The notes under the pieces are model-generated. The model saw only the letters and a list, made by a program, of their open reading frames with translations. It did no database searches and was not told where the DNA came from. Shown piece after piece: positions 56,429-64,000 of a stretch of 64,000 bases of DNA (positions are counted from its first letter, which is position 1; every line of letters starts with the position of its first letter). The translations under genes and the position numbers were made by a program. The DNA is from Pseudomonadota bacterium (GTDB lineage: Bacteria; Pseudomonadota; Alphaproteobacteria; Rhizobiales; Xanthobacteraceae), in the NCBI GenBank assembly GCA_023422775.1, contig JAFAGM010000093.1:48312-112311 (forward strand). The letters are read 5' to 3'.

Positions 56429-58336
56429 CTACAAGAACCCGATGGAGATCCACGGGAAGATCGCCACGATGATCAAACCGACCATCAGCGCCAGCAGGTA
56501 GCCCCAGATCGGCCGGATCCCCTCGGCCGGATCGACGCGTCCGATGGCGCAGGCGGCATAATAGCCCACTCCGAACGGCGGCGCGAATAATCCGATGCCC
56601 ATCGCGAGGATCACGATCATCGCATAGTGGACCTCGTGCACGCCCACGGCGCGGGCGATCGGAAACAGCAGCGGCCCGAACAGCACGATAGCCGGAATGC
56701 CCTCGAGCACACTGCCAAGGATCACGAACGCCATGATCGACACGGCGATAAAGGACGCCGAACCGCCGGGCAGGCCGGTCATGGCGGCCGCCAGCGTCCG
56801 CGAAAAGCCCGACTGCGTAAGGCCCCAGGCCATGCCGGTGGCGCAGCCGATGATCAGCAGGATCGCCCCCGACAGGCACGCGGTCTCGACCAGCATCGGC
56901 ATGATCCGCCGCCAGTCGAAATTGCGGTAGATCAGGAGCCCGTAAATCAGGTAGCCGACGACGAAGGCATAGACGATGCCGATGGTGGAGACTTCCGTGG
57001 CGGTCGCGATGCCCTCGACCACGGCATAACGGATCACGAACGGCAGCGCGATGGCGGGCAGGGCGATGGCGAAGGCGCGGGCAATCTCGCCGCCGCCGGC
57101 GCGCGTGACATGCCGCAGGTCCTCGTGCCGGTAGCGCCACCACACCAGCGCCGACAGCGTGATCGCCAGCACGAAACCGGGCAGCAACCCGCCGGTGAAC
57201 AGCGCGGCGATCGAGACGCCGGTGACCGAGCCGATCGTAATCAGCACGAGGCTCGGCGGAATGGTTTCGGTCTGCGCGCCGGTGGCGGAGAGCAGGGCGA
57301 CCAGATCGCCCGGCTTGGCGCCGCGGGCCTTCATTTCCGGAAACAGCACCGGCGCCACGGCGGCCATGTCGGCCGCCTTGGAGCCCGAAATGCCCGAGAC
57401 CAGATACATCGCCCCGACCAGCACGTAATGCAGGCCGCCGCGGACGTGCCCCAGCAGGCTCGCCAGGAACGCCACCATGGCGCGCGCCATGCCGGTCATC
57501 TCGATCAGGAGGCCGAGGAACACGAACAGCGGCACCGAAAGCAGGATGAGGTGGCTCATGCCCTCGTCCATGCGGCCGACCAGCACCATCAGCGGCGTGC
57601 CTGTCGTGAGCGCCAGATAGCCGTAGGTCGCAAGCCCGAACCCGAACGCAATCGGCACGCCGGCGAACACGCAGAAGCCGGCCACGCCGACAAAGAAGAT
57701 GATCAGGTTAAGATTGCCGAGCGGCTTCAGCGTTCCCCTGAGCAGCCAGAATACCCCGATCACCAGCACGACCGACAGGATCGCGCCAAGCACGATGCGC
57801 GCTTTCCGGGCCTGCAGCAGCCGCAGGAACGCAAACAGCGCCATCAGGGCGATCCCGACCGGCAGCGCTGCGGCACGCCAGACGTTGGCGATCTGCAGCG
57901 CCGGCGTCGTGATATAGCTTTCCTCGTAGGCGTATTCCCAGGCCGGCCAGGCGATCAGAATGAGGAACGCCAGCGCCGACGAGGTTGCGATCAGGTCGAG
58001 ATAGGCGCGCATGGCGGGCCGGGCGTTGGCGACCACGGCCGTCATCCGCATGTGCTCGGCGCGGTGGAACGCGACCGCGGCGCCGAGCATGGCGAGCCAC
58101 AGGAACAGGATCGAGGCCAGCTCATCCGACCAGATCAGCGGCTGGTGCAACGCGTAGCGCGCCACCACGCCGGCAAACAGGATCGCGATCTCGGCGACGA
58201 CCAACAGCGCCGCCGGAAACTCGACCAGGACCCCGAGCCCGCGCTCGATGGACGCCAGCCGCGAACGCCGGCGAGGAGGGGGCTGAGTTACCACCTCCTC
58301 CTCGTCAATCACTTCAGTCATGTCGGCCTGAGCCAT
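56429..58336 (-). CDS. TRAP transporter fused permease DctQ-DctM
   Basis: 635 aa. N-terminal four-helix DctQ part (about 25-195, with the typical ARYALHQPLIWSDELASILFLWLAMLGAAVAFHRAEHMRM) fused to the large DctM permease (about 205-635, GISGSKAADMAAVAPVLFPEM, SATGAQTETIPPSLVLITIGSVTG). Uses a sodium gradient and the periplasmic DctP protein encoded 23 bases upstream. ATG 58321 is an alternative start (AGG 7 bases upstream). Confidence 0.93.
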   Translation of the reverse strand: MAQADMTEVIDEEEVVTQPPPRRRSRLASIERGLGVLVEFPAALLVVAEIAILFAGVVARYALHQPLIWSDELASILFLWLAMLGAAVAFHRAEHMRMTAVVANARPAMRAYLDLIATSSALAFLILIAWPAWEYAYEESYITTPALQIANVWRAAALPVGIALMALFAFLRLLQARKARIVLGAILSVVLVIGVFWLLRGTLKPLGNLNLIIFFVGVAGFCVFAGVPIAFGFGLATYGYLALTTGTPLMVLVGRMDEGMSHLILLSVPLFVFLGLLIEMTGMARAMVAFLASLLGHVRGGLHYVLVGAMYLVSGISGSKAADMAAVAPVLFPEMKARGAKPGDLVALLSATGAQTETIPPSLVLITIGSVTGVSIAALFTGGLLPGFVLAITLSALVWWRYRHEDLRHVTRAGGGEIARAFAIALPAIALPFVIRYAVVEGIATATEVSTIGIVYAFVVGYLIYGLLIYRNFDWRRIMPMLVETACLSGAILLIIGCATGMAWGLTQSGFSRTLAAAMTGLPGGSASFIAVSIMAFVILGSVLEGIPAIVLFGPLLFPIARAVGVHEVHYAMIVILAMGIGLFAPPFGVGYYAACAIGRVDPAEGIRPIWGYLLALMVGLIIVAIFPWISIGFL

Positions 58337-58359
58337 GACGGACTTCAGATTTCAGACGA

Positions 58360-59379
58360 TCAGGACAGCTTGCCGACCGACTTTTCGAGCAGCTCCCAGG
58401 CCTGGTCGCCATATTTGCCTTTCCATTCCGCGTAGAAGCCTGCGGAACGGAGCTTGTCGCGGAACGGCGTCACGTTGGGCTGGTTGAATGTCAGGCCCTT
58501 GCCCGCCAGTTCCTGCTGCAGGCCGGCATTCAGCTTGGCCACGTCCTCGCGCTCCTTGATGCCGGCCGCATTGATATTCTTGGCCACGATCGTCCGCACG
58601 TCTTCAGGCAGTTTCTCCCAGGCGCGGCGATTGGCCAGGAACCAGAAGCCGTCCCACATATGGTTGGTCAGCGAGCAGTATTTCTGCACCTCGTACAGCT
58701 TCGCGGTCGAGATGATGGCCAGCGGATTTTCCTGGCCCTCGACGATCTTCGTCTGCAGTGCGGAGTAAACCTCGCTGAAATTGATCGAGGCGGGCGCCGC
58801 ATCGAACGCCTTGAACATGGAGGTCCAGAGCGGCGAAACCGGCACGCGGATCTTGAAGCCCTTGAAGTCCTCCGGCCCGTTGATCGGCTTGGTCGAGGAG
58901 GTGGTCTGGCGGAAGCCGTTGTCCCAGATCTTGTCCATCACCACGAGGTTGGCCTTGGTGATCTCGCCGCGGATATAGGCGCCCAGGCCCCCGTCCATGG
59001 CCTTCCAGACCGTGTCGTAGTCCGGGAATGCAAAGCCGATGCCGCTGATCGACGCCGCCGGCACCAGCGTAGCCAGGATAAGCCCCGACAGCGTGAAGAA
59101 TTCGACGCCGCCGGACCTGATCTGGCTCAGCATGTCGGTGTCGGAACCGAGCTGGTTGTTCGGGAAAATCTGCAGGTCGAACCGGCCATTGGTCTCGGTC
59201 CTGATCGCCGCCGCCATCTCCTTGGCCCGGGCGTTCATGGGATGTCCGTCCGGGAGATTATTGGCGTACTTGTAGGTAAATTCGGCAGCCTGGGCCCGCG
59301 CCACGAACGGCGCGCCGATGCCGCCCAAAACCGCTGACGCAGCGGATGCCTTGAGAAGCGTGCGTCGTGAAAAGCTCAT
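58360..59379 (-). CDS. TRAP transporter substrate-binding protein (DctP family)
   Basis: 339 aa. Tat-type signal (MSFSRRTLLKASAASAV...ARAQA) and the DctP fold: FTYKYANNLPDGHPMNARA, NNQLGSDTDMLSQIRSGGVEFF, GPEDFKGFKIRVPVSPLW with the conserved Arg of the ligand site, GQENPLAIISTAKLYEVQKY. A carboxylate ligand is expected, its identity unknown. GGGAGGAA precedes ATG 59379. First gene of dctP-dctQM-acyl-CoA synthetase. Confidence 0.94.
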   Translation of the reverse strand: MSFSRRTLLKASAASAVLGGIGAPFVARAQAAEFTYKYANNLPDGHPMNARAKEMAAAIRTETNGRFDLQIFPNNQLGSDTDMLSQIRSGGVEFFTLSGLILATLVPAASISGIGFAFPDYDTVWKAMDGGLGAYIRGEITKANLVVMDKIWDNGFRQTTSSTKPINGPEDFKGFKIRVPVSPLWTSMFKAFDAAPASINFSEVYSALQTKIVEGQENPLAIISTAKLYEVQKYCSLTNHMWDGFWFLANRRAWEKLPEDVRTIVAKNINAAGIKEREDVAKLNAGLQQELAGKGLTFNQPNVTPFRDKLRSAGFYAEWKGKYGDQAWELLEKSVGKLS

Positions 59380-59691
59380 TCGATTTCCTCCCTTGAGGGT
59401 TGTTGTTCTTGAGACGGCCCGTCACGAGTCGTCAGCGATCTACTCGCGGCTTATTACAGCGTCCGCAAGCGGCGGCAACACAGCCTTTGGCGTAGCAGGA
59501 TTGCTTGTATTCAAACGAACGCCTGGAGAGCCGTCCAATTGCCCTGTACGGCAGGATTTTCGCCTAAATATCTGATCCAATTAGAGATAAATATATTCCA
59601 TAATATACCTTATGCGAATCATGGATGGGTGGCGGCTGGGGCTGGCCGTTCTACTGTGCATGGGGTTGTTTTCGAGTTTTTGTAACGGGCC
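59380..59691. other. AT-rich intergenic region upstream of the TRAP operon
   Basis: 312 bases between dctP (minus, start) and the stop of enoyl-CoA hydratase (minus). The part 59570-59620 is conspicuously AT-rich for this genome and contains the palindrome at 59592-59607. I see no gene. Confidence 0.5.
59592..59607. promoter_or_regulatory. AT-rich palindrome TATATT-CCAT-AATATA, possible operator
   Basis: Six-bp perfect arms around CCAT, about 215 bp upstream of dctP. TRAP operons are commonly controlled by GntR-family repressors that bind AT-rich palindromes; no regulator gene is in the window. Confidence 0.35.
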
Positions 59692-60495
59692 TCAGCGCCC
59701 CCTGAACCGCGGCTTCCGACGCTCCAGGAACGCCTCGACGCCTTCCTTGTGGTCCTCGCTCATGCTGGCCAGCGCGAACTGGTCGACGTCCATGTGACTG
59801 GCCAGATCGTCGAGCGCGTGCGCCAGGCGGTTGACCGTCAGCTTGGTCATGGCGACCGACAGCGGCGGCTGGGCGGCGACCTTGGCGGCGAGCGCCATCG
59901 CGGCCTCGAACGCCTTGCCGGGCTCAGCCACCTCTTCCACCAGCCGCCATTCGTAGGCCTCGGCGGCGGAGATGCGCTGGTCGGCCAGGATGACGGCCTG
60001 CTTGGTGCGCGCCGGTCCCATCAGGTGCAGCATCCGCGGCACGCTTTGCCAGCTCATGTTCATGCCGAGTGCAATCTCGGGCACGCGCATGTGGGCGTCG
60101 CGCGCCATCACGCGGAAATCCAGCGCCACCGCCAGCGCGACGCCGCCGCCGATACAGAAGCCTTCGATGGCGCCGATCGTGATCTGTTCCATCTCCTGCC
60201 AGGCGCGCGTCAGCCGCGGTCCCAGCTTCAAATGCCGGCGCAACGTGCCGAGATCCATGGACTTTCGCGACCGGCCTTCGGGGTCCTTGAGGTCGAAGCC
60301 GGCGCTGAACGTCCTGGCGCCGGTCAGCACCACGACCGAGGTGGTGTCGTCATCCTCGAAGCTGCGAGCGGCATCGGTGAGTTGGCGCAGCGCCTCCGGC
60401 GACAGCGCATTGATGCCGTCGCCGCGGTCGAACCGTACCACCGCGATGCGGCCGTCCGGCCCCAGGCCCTTCTCGATTTTTACAAACTCTGCCAA
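59692..60495 (-). CDS. Enoyl-CoA hydratase/isomerase family (TTG start)
   Basis: 267 aa crotonase-fold protein. Oxyanion-hole segments ARTFSAGFDLKD and EGFCIGGGVALAVALDFRVMA, with ALGMNMSWQSVPRML in the region of the catalytic Glu, which is not obvious (ALGMNM instead of the usual GxxPxxG), so the precise reaction is uncertain. The start is TTG 60495 with GGGAGG 7 bases upstream. It lies downstream of the divergent nitrile hydratase genes and read toward the TRAP operon. Confidence 0.85.
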   Translation of the reverse strand: MAEFVKIEKGLGPDGRIAVVRFDRGDGINALSPEALRQLTDAARSFEDDDTTSVVVLTGARTFSAGFDLKDPEGRSRKSMDLGTLRRHLKLGPRLTRAWQEMEQITIGAIEGFCIGGGVALAVALDFRVMARDAHMRVPEIALGMNMSWQSVPRMLHLMGPARTKQAVILADQRISAAEAYEWRLVEEVAEPGKAFEAAMALAAKVAAQPPLSVAMTKLTVNRLAHALDDLASHMDVDQFALASMSEDHKEGVEAFLERRKPRFRGR

Positions 60496-60597
60496 CGCAT
60501 TGCCTCCCTTCCCTCAGGTTTTCCCGAAACCTTAGCGCAGAATGCTGGCTCCGTCCCCGTCTCGACATGGCCCGGATTTTGCGACTATCCTGACCGC

Positions 60598-61242
60598 ATG
60601 AGCGACCACGATCACGACGACCACCATCATCACCACCACGATCACGACCATTCGGAGCTCTCCGAGACCGAGCTACGCGTGCGCGCGCTGGAGACGATCC
60701 TGACCGAGAAAGGCTACGTCGATCCGGCGGCGCTGGACGCGATCATCCAGGCGTACGAGACCCGGATCGGCCCGCATAACGGCGCGCAGGTCGTCGCCAG
60801 GGCCTGGACCGATCCCGCTTTCAGGCAGGCCCTGCTGGACGACGCCAGCGCCGCCGTGAGCACGCTCGGCCATGTCAGCCGGGTCGGCGACCACCTCGTC
60901 GCCGTCGAGAACACGCCGCAGCGCCACAACATGGTCGTCTGCACGCTGTGCTCCTGTTACCCTTGGGAAATGCTCGGGCTCCCGCCGGTCTGGTACAAGG
61001 CCGCGCCCTATCGGTCGCGCGCGGTGAAAGATCCGCGCGGCGTGCTCGCCGACTTCGGCGTCAGCCTGCCGAAGGAAACCGAGATCAGGGTCTGGGATTC
61101 CACCGCCGAGACGCGCTTCCTGGTGCTGCCGATGCGTCCCGAGGGCACCGAGGGATGGAGTGAGCAGCAACTCGCCGAACTCGTGACTCGCGATTCCATG
61201 ATCGGCACCGGATTCCCGAAAACGCCGGGAGCGCCATCGTGA
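60598..61242 (+). CDS. nthA: Nitrile hydratase alpha subunit, cobalt-type site, His-rich N-terminus
   Basis: 214 aa. Hydrates nitriles to amides. The metal site V-C115-T-L-C118-S-C120 has Thr between the first Cys and Leu, the signature of cobalt (rather than iron, C-S-L-C-S-C) enzymes; the two Cys after maturation are oxidised. Residues 2-18 contain about 10 His and 6 Asp (DHDHDDHHHHHH), which may store or receive the metal. No amidase or nitrilase lies next to it. The stop overlaps the GTG of nthB. Confidence 0.92.
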   Translation: MSDHDHDDHHHHHHDHDHSELSETELRVRALETILTEKGYVDPAALDAIIQAYETRIGPHNGAQVVARAWTDPAFRQALLDDASAAVSTLGHVSRVGDHLVAVENTPQRHNMVVCTLCSCYPWEMLGLPPVWYKAAPYRSRAVKDPRGVLADFGVSLPKETEIRVWDSTAETRFLVLPMRPEGTEGWSEQQLAELVTRDSMIGTGFPKTPGAPS

Positions 61243-61898
61243 ACGGCGTGCACGACATGGGCGGCATGGACGGCTTCGGCAAGGTCGAGCCCGAGCCGAA
61301 CGAGCCGATGTTCCACACCGAGTGGGAGGCGCGCGTGCTGGCGATGGTGCGGGCGATGGGCGCCGCCGGCGCCTTCAACATCGATACGTCGCGCTTCTAC
61401 CGGGAGATGCTGCCGCCGCACGTCTATCTCGCGAGTTCCTACTACAAGAAGTGGTTTCTCGGCCTTGAGGATATGCTGGTCGACAAGGGTTTCATCGGCG
61501 CCGAAGAAGTTGCGGCAGGCCATGCCGTGCAGCCGCCGAAGCCGCTCAAGCACGGCAAGTTCGCATTGAATGACGTCGAGCGCGTCATGGTGCGCGGAAG
61601 GTTTGGCCGCTCTGCTCCTGCGGCCGCAAAATTCAAGCCGGGCGATCGTGTGCGCGCCAGGAACATTCACCCGGCGACCCACACGAGGCTGCCGCGCTAT
61701 GTGCGTGCCCATGTCGGCGTGGTGGAGCGCGATCACGGCTGTCATGTGTTTCCGGATACGGCGGCGATGGAAGCCGGCGAGAACCCGCAGTGGCTCTACA
61801 CCGTGGTGTTCGACGGCGCCGAATTGTGGGGCTCGGACGCCGATCCGACCGTGAAGATATCCATCGACGCGTTCGAGCCATATCTGGAGGCGGCGTGA
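61239..61898 (+). CDS. nthB: Nitrile hydratase beta subunit (GTG start)
   Basis: 219 aa. N-terminal NGVHDMGGMDGFGKV hallmark and helical part, then a C-terminal SH3-like barrel (FKPGDRVRARNIHPATHTRLPRYVRAHVGVVERDHGCHVFPD) with the conserved Arg residues that contact the oxidised Cys of the alpha subunit. GTG 61239 overlaps the alpha stop (GTGA) and the stop overlaps the next ATG (TGATG). Confidence 0.93.
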   Translation: MNGVHDMGGMDGFGKVEPEPNEPMFHTEWEARVLAMVRAMGAAGAFNIDTSRFYREMLPPHVYLASSYYKKWFLGLEDMLVDKGFIGAEEVAAGHAVQPPKPLKHGKFALNDVERVMVRGRFGRSAPAAAKFKPGDRVRARNIHPATHTRLPRYVRAHVGVVERDHGCHVFPDTAAMEAGENPQWLYTVVFDGAELWGSDADPTVKISIDAFEPYLEAA

Positions 61899-62278
61899 TG
61901 GACTCCGCTGCCGCCGCGCGCGCGACCGACGCCATACCGGGCATTCCGCGCGACGATTCCGGCCCGGTGTTTCGCGAGCCCTGGGAGGCGCAGGCATTCG
62001 CGATGGCGCTGGCCCTGCACGAGCGCGGCCTGTTCAGTTGGACCGAATGGGCTGCCGCCCTCGCCGACCAGATCAAGCGCGCCCAGGCCGCGGGCGATCC
62101 GGACACCGGCGAGACCTATTACCGGCACTGGCTGGCGACGCTGGAGCATCTGGTCGCCGCCAAGGGCGTCGCCAGCACCGAGACGCTGCACCGCTACCGC
62201 GACGCCTGGGACCACGCCGCCGACCGCACGCCGCACGGCATGCCGATCGAACTCACCCCTGCCGATTTCGGCCATTAG
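61898..62278 (+). CDS. Nitrile hydratase accessory (activator) protein
   Basis: 126 aa. FREPWEAQAFAMALALHERGLFSWTEWAAALADQI is the recognisable N-terminal half of a beta-subunit-like fold, as in the small accessory proteins (NHase beta-like/P14K type) that help cobalt insertion by subunit swapping. Its ATG overlaps the nthB stop by one base, so it is made with the enzyme. The C-terminus overlaps the convergent queC stop by 4 bases. Confidence 0.85.
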   Translation: MDSAAAARATDAIPGIPRDDSGPVFREPWEAQAFAMALALHERGLFSWTEWAAALADQIKRAQAAGDPDTGETYYRHWLATLEHLVAAKGVASTETLHRYRDAWDHAADRTPHGMPIELTPADFGH

Positions 62279-62988
62279 GCCGACGCCGCGTATTCCCGCC
62301 AGCCTTTTGCCCGCAACGCGCAGGCCGGGCATTCGCCGCAGCCATAACCCCAATCATGCTGCGCGCCGCGCTCGCCGAGATAACAGGTGTGAGAGTGCTC
62401 GCGGATCAGGTCGACCAGCCCTGCCCCGCCGAGGTCATGCGCGAGCTTCCAGGTCGAGGCCTTGTCCAGCCACATCAACGGCGTGTGGAGTTCAAAGTTC
62501 TTCGCCATGCCGAGATTGAGTGCCGTCTGCAGCGCCTTGATGGTCTCGTCGCGGCAATCCGGATAGCCGGAGTAATCGGTCTCGCACATGCCGCCGACGA
62601 TGTGGCGGATACCGCGCCGGTACGCCAGCGCCGCCGCAAAGGTGAGAAACACCAGGTTGCGGCCGGGCACGAACGTATTGGGCAGACCGTCCTCGCCCAT
62701 GGCAATCGCGACATCGCGCGTCAGCGCCGTATCGGAAATCTCCGCCAGCGTCGGGATCTCCAGCGTATGGCTCTCGCCAAGCTTCGCCCCCCAATCCGGC
62801 CGCACGGATTTCATCCCCGCCAGCAGGCGGTCACGGCAGGACAATTCGATCGCGTGACGCTGGCCGTAGCCGAAGCCGATCATTTCGACACGCGCAAAGC
62901 GTCGCAAGGCCCAGGCCAGGCAGGTGGTTGAATCCTGACCGCCGGAGAACAGCACCAGCGCGGTTTCTGACGATGATTGGTCGCTCAT
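62275..62988 (-). CDS. queC: 7-cyano-7-deazaguanine synthase QueC
   Basis: 237 aa. PP-loop ATP site LVLFSGGQDSTTCLAWAL, zinc Cys cluster in SHTCYLGERGAQHDWGYGCGECPACALR, and the VPGRNLVFLTFAAALA motif. Converts CDG to preQ0 in queuosine biosynthesis. Start 62988 (MSDQSSSE); ATG 63006 would add six residues. No queD/E/F genes are near. Confidence 0.95.
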   Translation of the reverse strand: MSDQSSSETALVLFSGGQDSTTCLAWALRRFARVEMIGFGYGQRHAIELSCRDRLLAGMKSVRPDWGAKLGESHTLEIPTLAEISDTALTRDVAIAMGEDGLPNTFVPGRNLVFLTFAAALAYRRGIRHIVGGMCETDYSGYPDCRDETIKALQTALNLGMAKNFELHTPLMWLDKASTWKLAHDLGGAGLVDLIREHSHTCYLGERGAQHDWGYGCGECPACALRAKGWREYAASA

Positions 62989-63120
62989 AGGCGGCCAATA
63001 GCACATTCCCCGGCCGCGAGGCCAATCGGTGGAAATTAGCCTGATCCCGGCTCGTTCCGCTGGGATCGGTGCGCCGCTTGCGGCATAAGGTTCGTGTCCT
63101 CCTCCCGCAGCGGAAATCCC

Positions 63121-63972
63121 ATGACCCCTTCCCGCGACATTTCACGGCTGATCGAAATCATGGCGGCGCTGCGCACCCCGGTGACCGGCTGTCCGTGGGA
63201 CCTCGAGCAGAATTTTGCGACGATCGTGCCCTACACCATCGAGGAAGCCTATGAAGTAGCGGACGCAATCACGCGCGGCGATTTCGACGACCTCCGCGAT
63301 GAACTCGGCGACCTCCTGCTGCAGGTGGTCTATCACGCCCGCATGGCGGAGGAGCAAAACGCCTTTGCATTCGGCGACGTGGTCGAGGCGATCACGCGCA
63401 AGATGATCCGCCGCCATCCGCATGTGTTTGCCGACAAGGACGGCAACATCGCCCCCGCCGGCGTCAAGAGCGCCTGGGAGCGCATCAAGGCCGAGGAAAA
63501 GGCCGAGCGCGCGGCGCGGCGACCGCCGGAAGAGACGGCGCACAAGTCGCTGCTATCCACCGTCAAGGCGGGTCAGCCGGCGCTGACACGGGCGATGGAG
63601 CTGCAGCGCAAGGCGTCCACCGTCGGCTTCGACTGGAACGATCCCCGCGCCGTGCTCGCCAAGATCCGCGAAGAGGCCGACGAAATCGAGGCCGCGCTAG
63701 ATAGCGGCGACGCCGATGAACTTGCCGAAGAGACCGGAGACCTCCTGTTCGCACTGGTCAATCTGGCGCGCCACGTCGGCGCCGATCCGGAAAGCGCGCT
63801 GCGCGGCACCAATGCCAAATTCGAGCGCCGCTTCGCCTATATCGAACGGACGCTGGCCGCCAGGGGCCGCTCGCTCGAAGACGCCACGCTCGAAGAGATG
63901 GACACGCTGTGGAACGAGGCGAAAGGTAGAAGCCCTGTCGTCCCTGCGAACGCACGGACCCATACCGCGTGA
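63121..63972 (+). CDS. mazG: MazG, nucleoside triphosphate pyrophosphohydrolase
   Basis: 283 aa with two tandem MazG domains: the catalytic N-terminal EEAYEVADAI...DELGDLLLQVVYHARM and the second EEADEIEAAL...EETGDLLFALVNLARHVG. Hydrolyses NTPs including non-canonical ones and may moderate (p)ppGpp stress. ATG 63121 (MTPSRDISR). The last ~13 residues (SPVVPANARTHTA) are not part of the fold and are encoded by an interspersed repeat (63936-64000). Confidence 0.94.
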   Translation: MTPSRDISRLIEIMAALRTPVTGCPWDLEQNFATIVPYTIEEAYEVADAITRGDFDDLRDELGDLLLQVVYHARMAEEQNAFAFGDVVEAITRKMIRRHPHVFADKDGNIAPAGVKSAWERIKAEEKAERAARRPPEETAHKSLLSTVKAGQPALTRAMELQRKASTVGFDWNDPRAVLAKIREEADEIEAALDSGDADELAEETGDLLFALVNLARHVGADPESALRGTNAKFERRFAYIERTLAARGRSLEDATLEEMDTLWNEAKGRSPVVPANARTHTA

Positions 63973-64000
63973 TCTCTCAATAAGGCTCTGTGGCTGATAC
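63936..64000. repeat. Interspersed repeat overlapping the mazG 3' end
   Basis: GTCGTCCCTGCGAACGCACG followed by GACCCATACCGCGTGATCTC is a repeat type I recall as common in Bradyrhizobium/Rhodopseudomonas, normally intergenic. Here its left part is translated as the mazG C-terminus; it runs to the window edge. Confidence 0.7.

Noticed and set aside
56627..58435. 602-codon open frame opposite the TRAP permease
   Set aside because: Antisense shadow; extreme Asp/Gln/Arg/His content and no family resemblance.

Overview
The window looks like chromosome of a bradyrhizobial/Rhodopseudomonas-type alphaproteobacterium (Nitrobacteraceae). The reasons are high GC, a fixL-fixJ-receiver-fixK2 cluster in the Bradyrhizobium order, fixNOQP and fixGHIS operons, nirK with NnrR and pseudoazurin, and interspersed repeats of types I recall from these genomes. 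The species cannot be named from sequence alone.

Layout. (1) 1-3271: edge of a probable integrated element, with an unrecognised partial gene, a small family-A polymerase-like protein and a DUF4145 protein, ending exactly at the 3' end of a tRNA-Ser(TGA). (2) 3509-8722: denitrification module nirK-nirV, nnrR, pseudoazurin, a 65-aa Cys-rich protein and nnrS. (3) 8799-12512: fixL, fixJ, a receiver protein and fixK2. (4) 12783-18147: stress genes (Usp, CBS, CBS-BON, Hsp20), a zinc alcohol dehydrogenase and an APH/ATPase fusion. (5) 18279-23334: phasin-like protein, PHA synthase and an ADP-forming acyl-CoA synthetase fused to a GNAT domain. (6) 23331-28267 (minus): operon of Usp, AMP-phosphorylase-type enzyme, PRPP synthetase and beta-CASP hydrolase. 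(7) 28474-32912: small envelope proteins divergent from an Mla-type lipid transporter. (8) 32928-44921: cytochrome c, FNR/AadR, a 46-aa membrane peptide, ccoNOQP, ccoGHIS, a large membrane protein, a candidate sRNA and two tiny membrane peptides. (9) 45305-63972: housekeeping and catabolic genes: rlpA, epoxide-hydrolase-like, PBP5-type carboxypeptidase, tmk-holB-metG-tatD-mbl, a TRAP transporter with acyl-CoA synthetase, enoyl-CoA hydratase, nitrile hydratase, queC and mazG.

The unifying feature of 5-45 kb is a set of intergenic TTG-N8-CAA sites. Ten have the full TTGA-N6-TCAA form of FixK2/FNR boxes, and most have a plausible -10 element that puts the box near -40. They sit in front of almost every module: oxidase, oxidase assembly, Mla, small envelope proteins, PHA, Usp/nucleotide salvage, Hsp20/Adh, receiver and FNR. 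Three sites with T or C at position 4 mark the denitrification genes. The region therefore reads as one low-oxygen supercluster that contains its own sensors (FixLJ, FixK2, FNR, NnrR) and much of its regulon. The box positions also correct several start codons (receiver, fnr, Mla permease).

The most novel observations are: a candidate FixK-driven sRNA at 44253-44354 with box, -10 and terminator; a polymerase-A-like protein on the tRNA-flanked element; a histone-H1-like Lys/Ala tail fused to MetRS with a possible second start; and several tiny membrane or Cys-rich proteins next to the respiratory genes.
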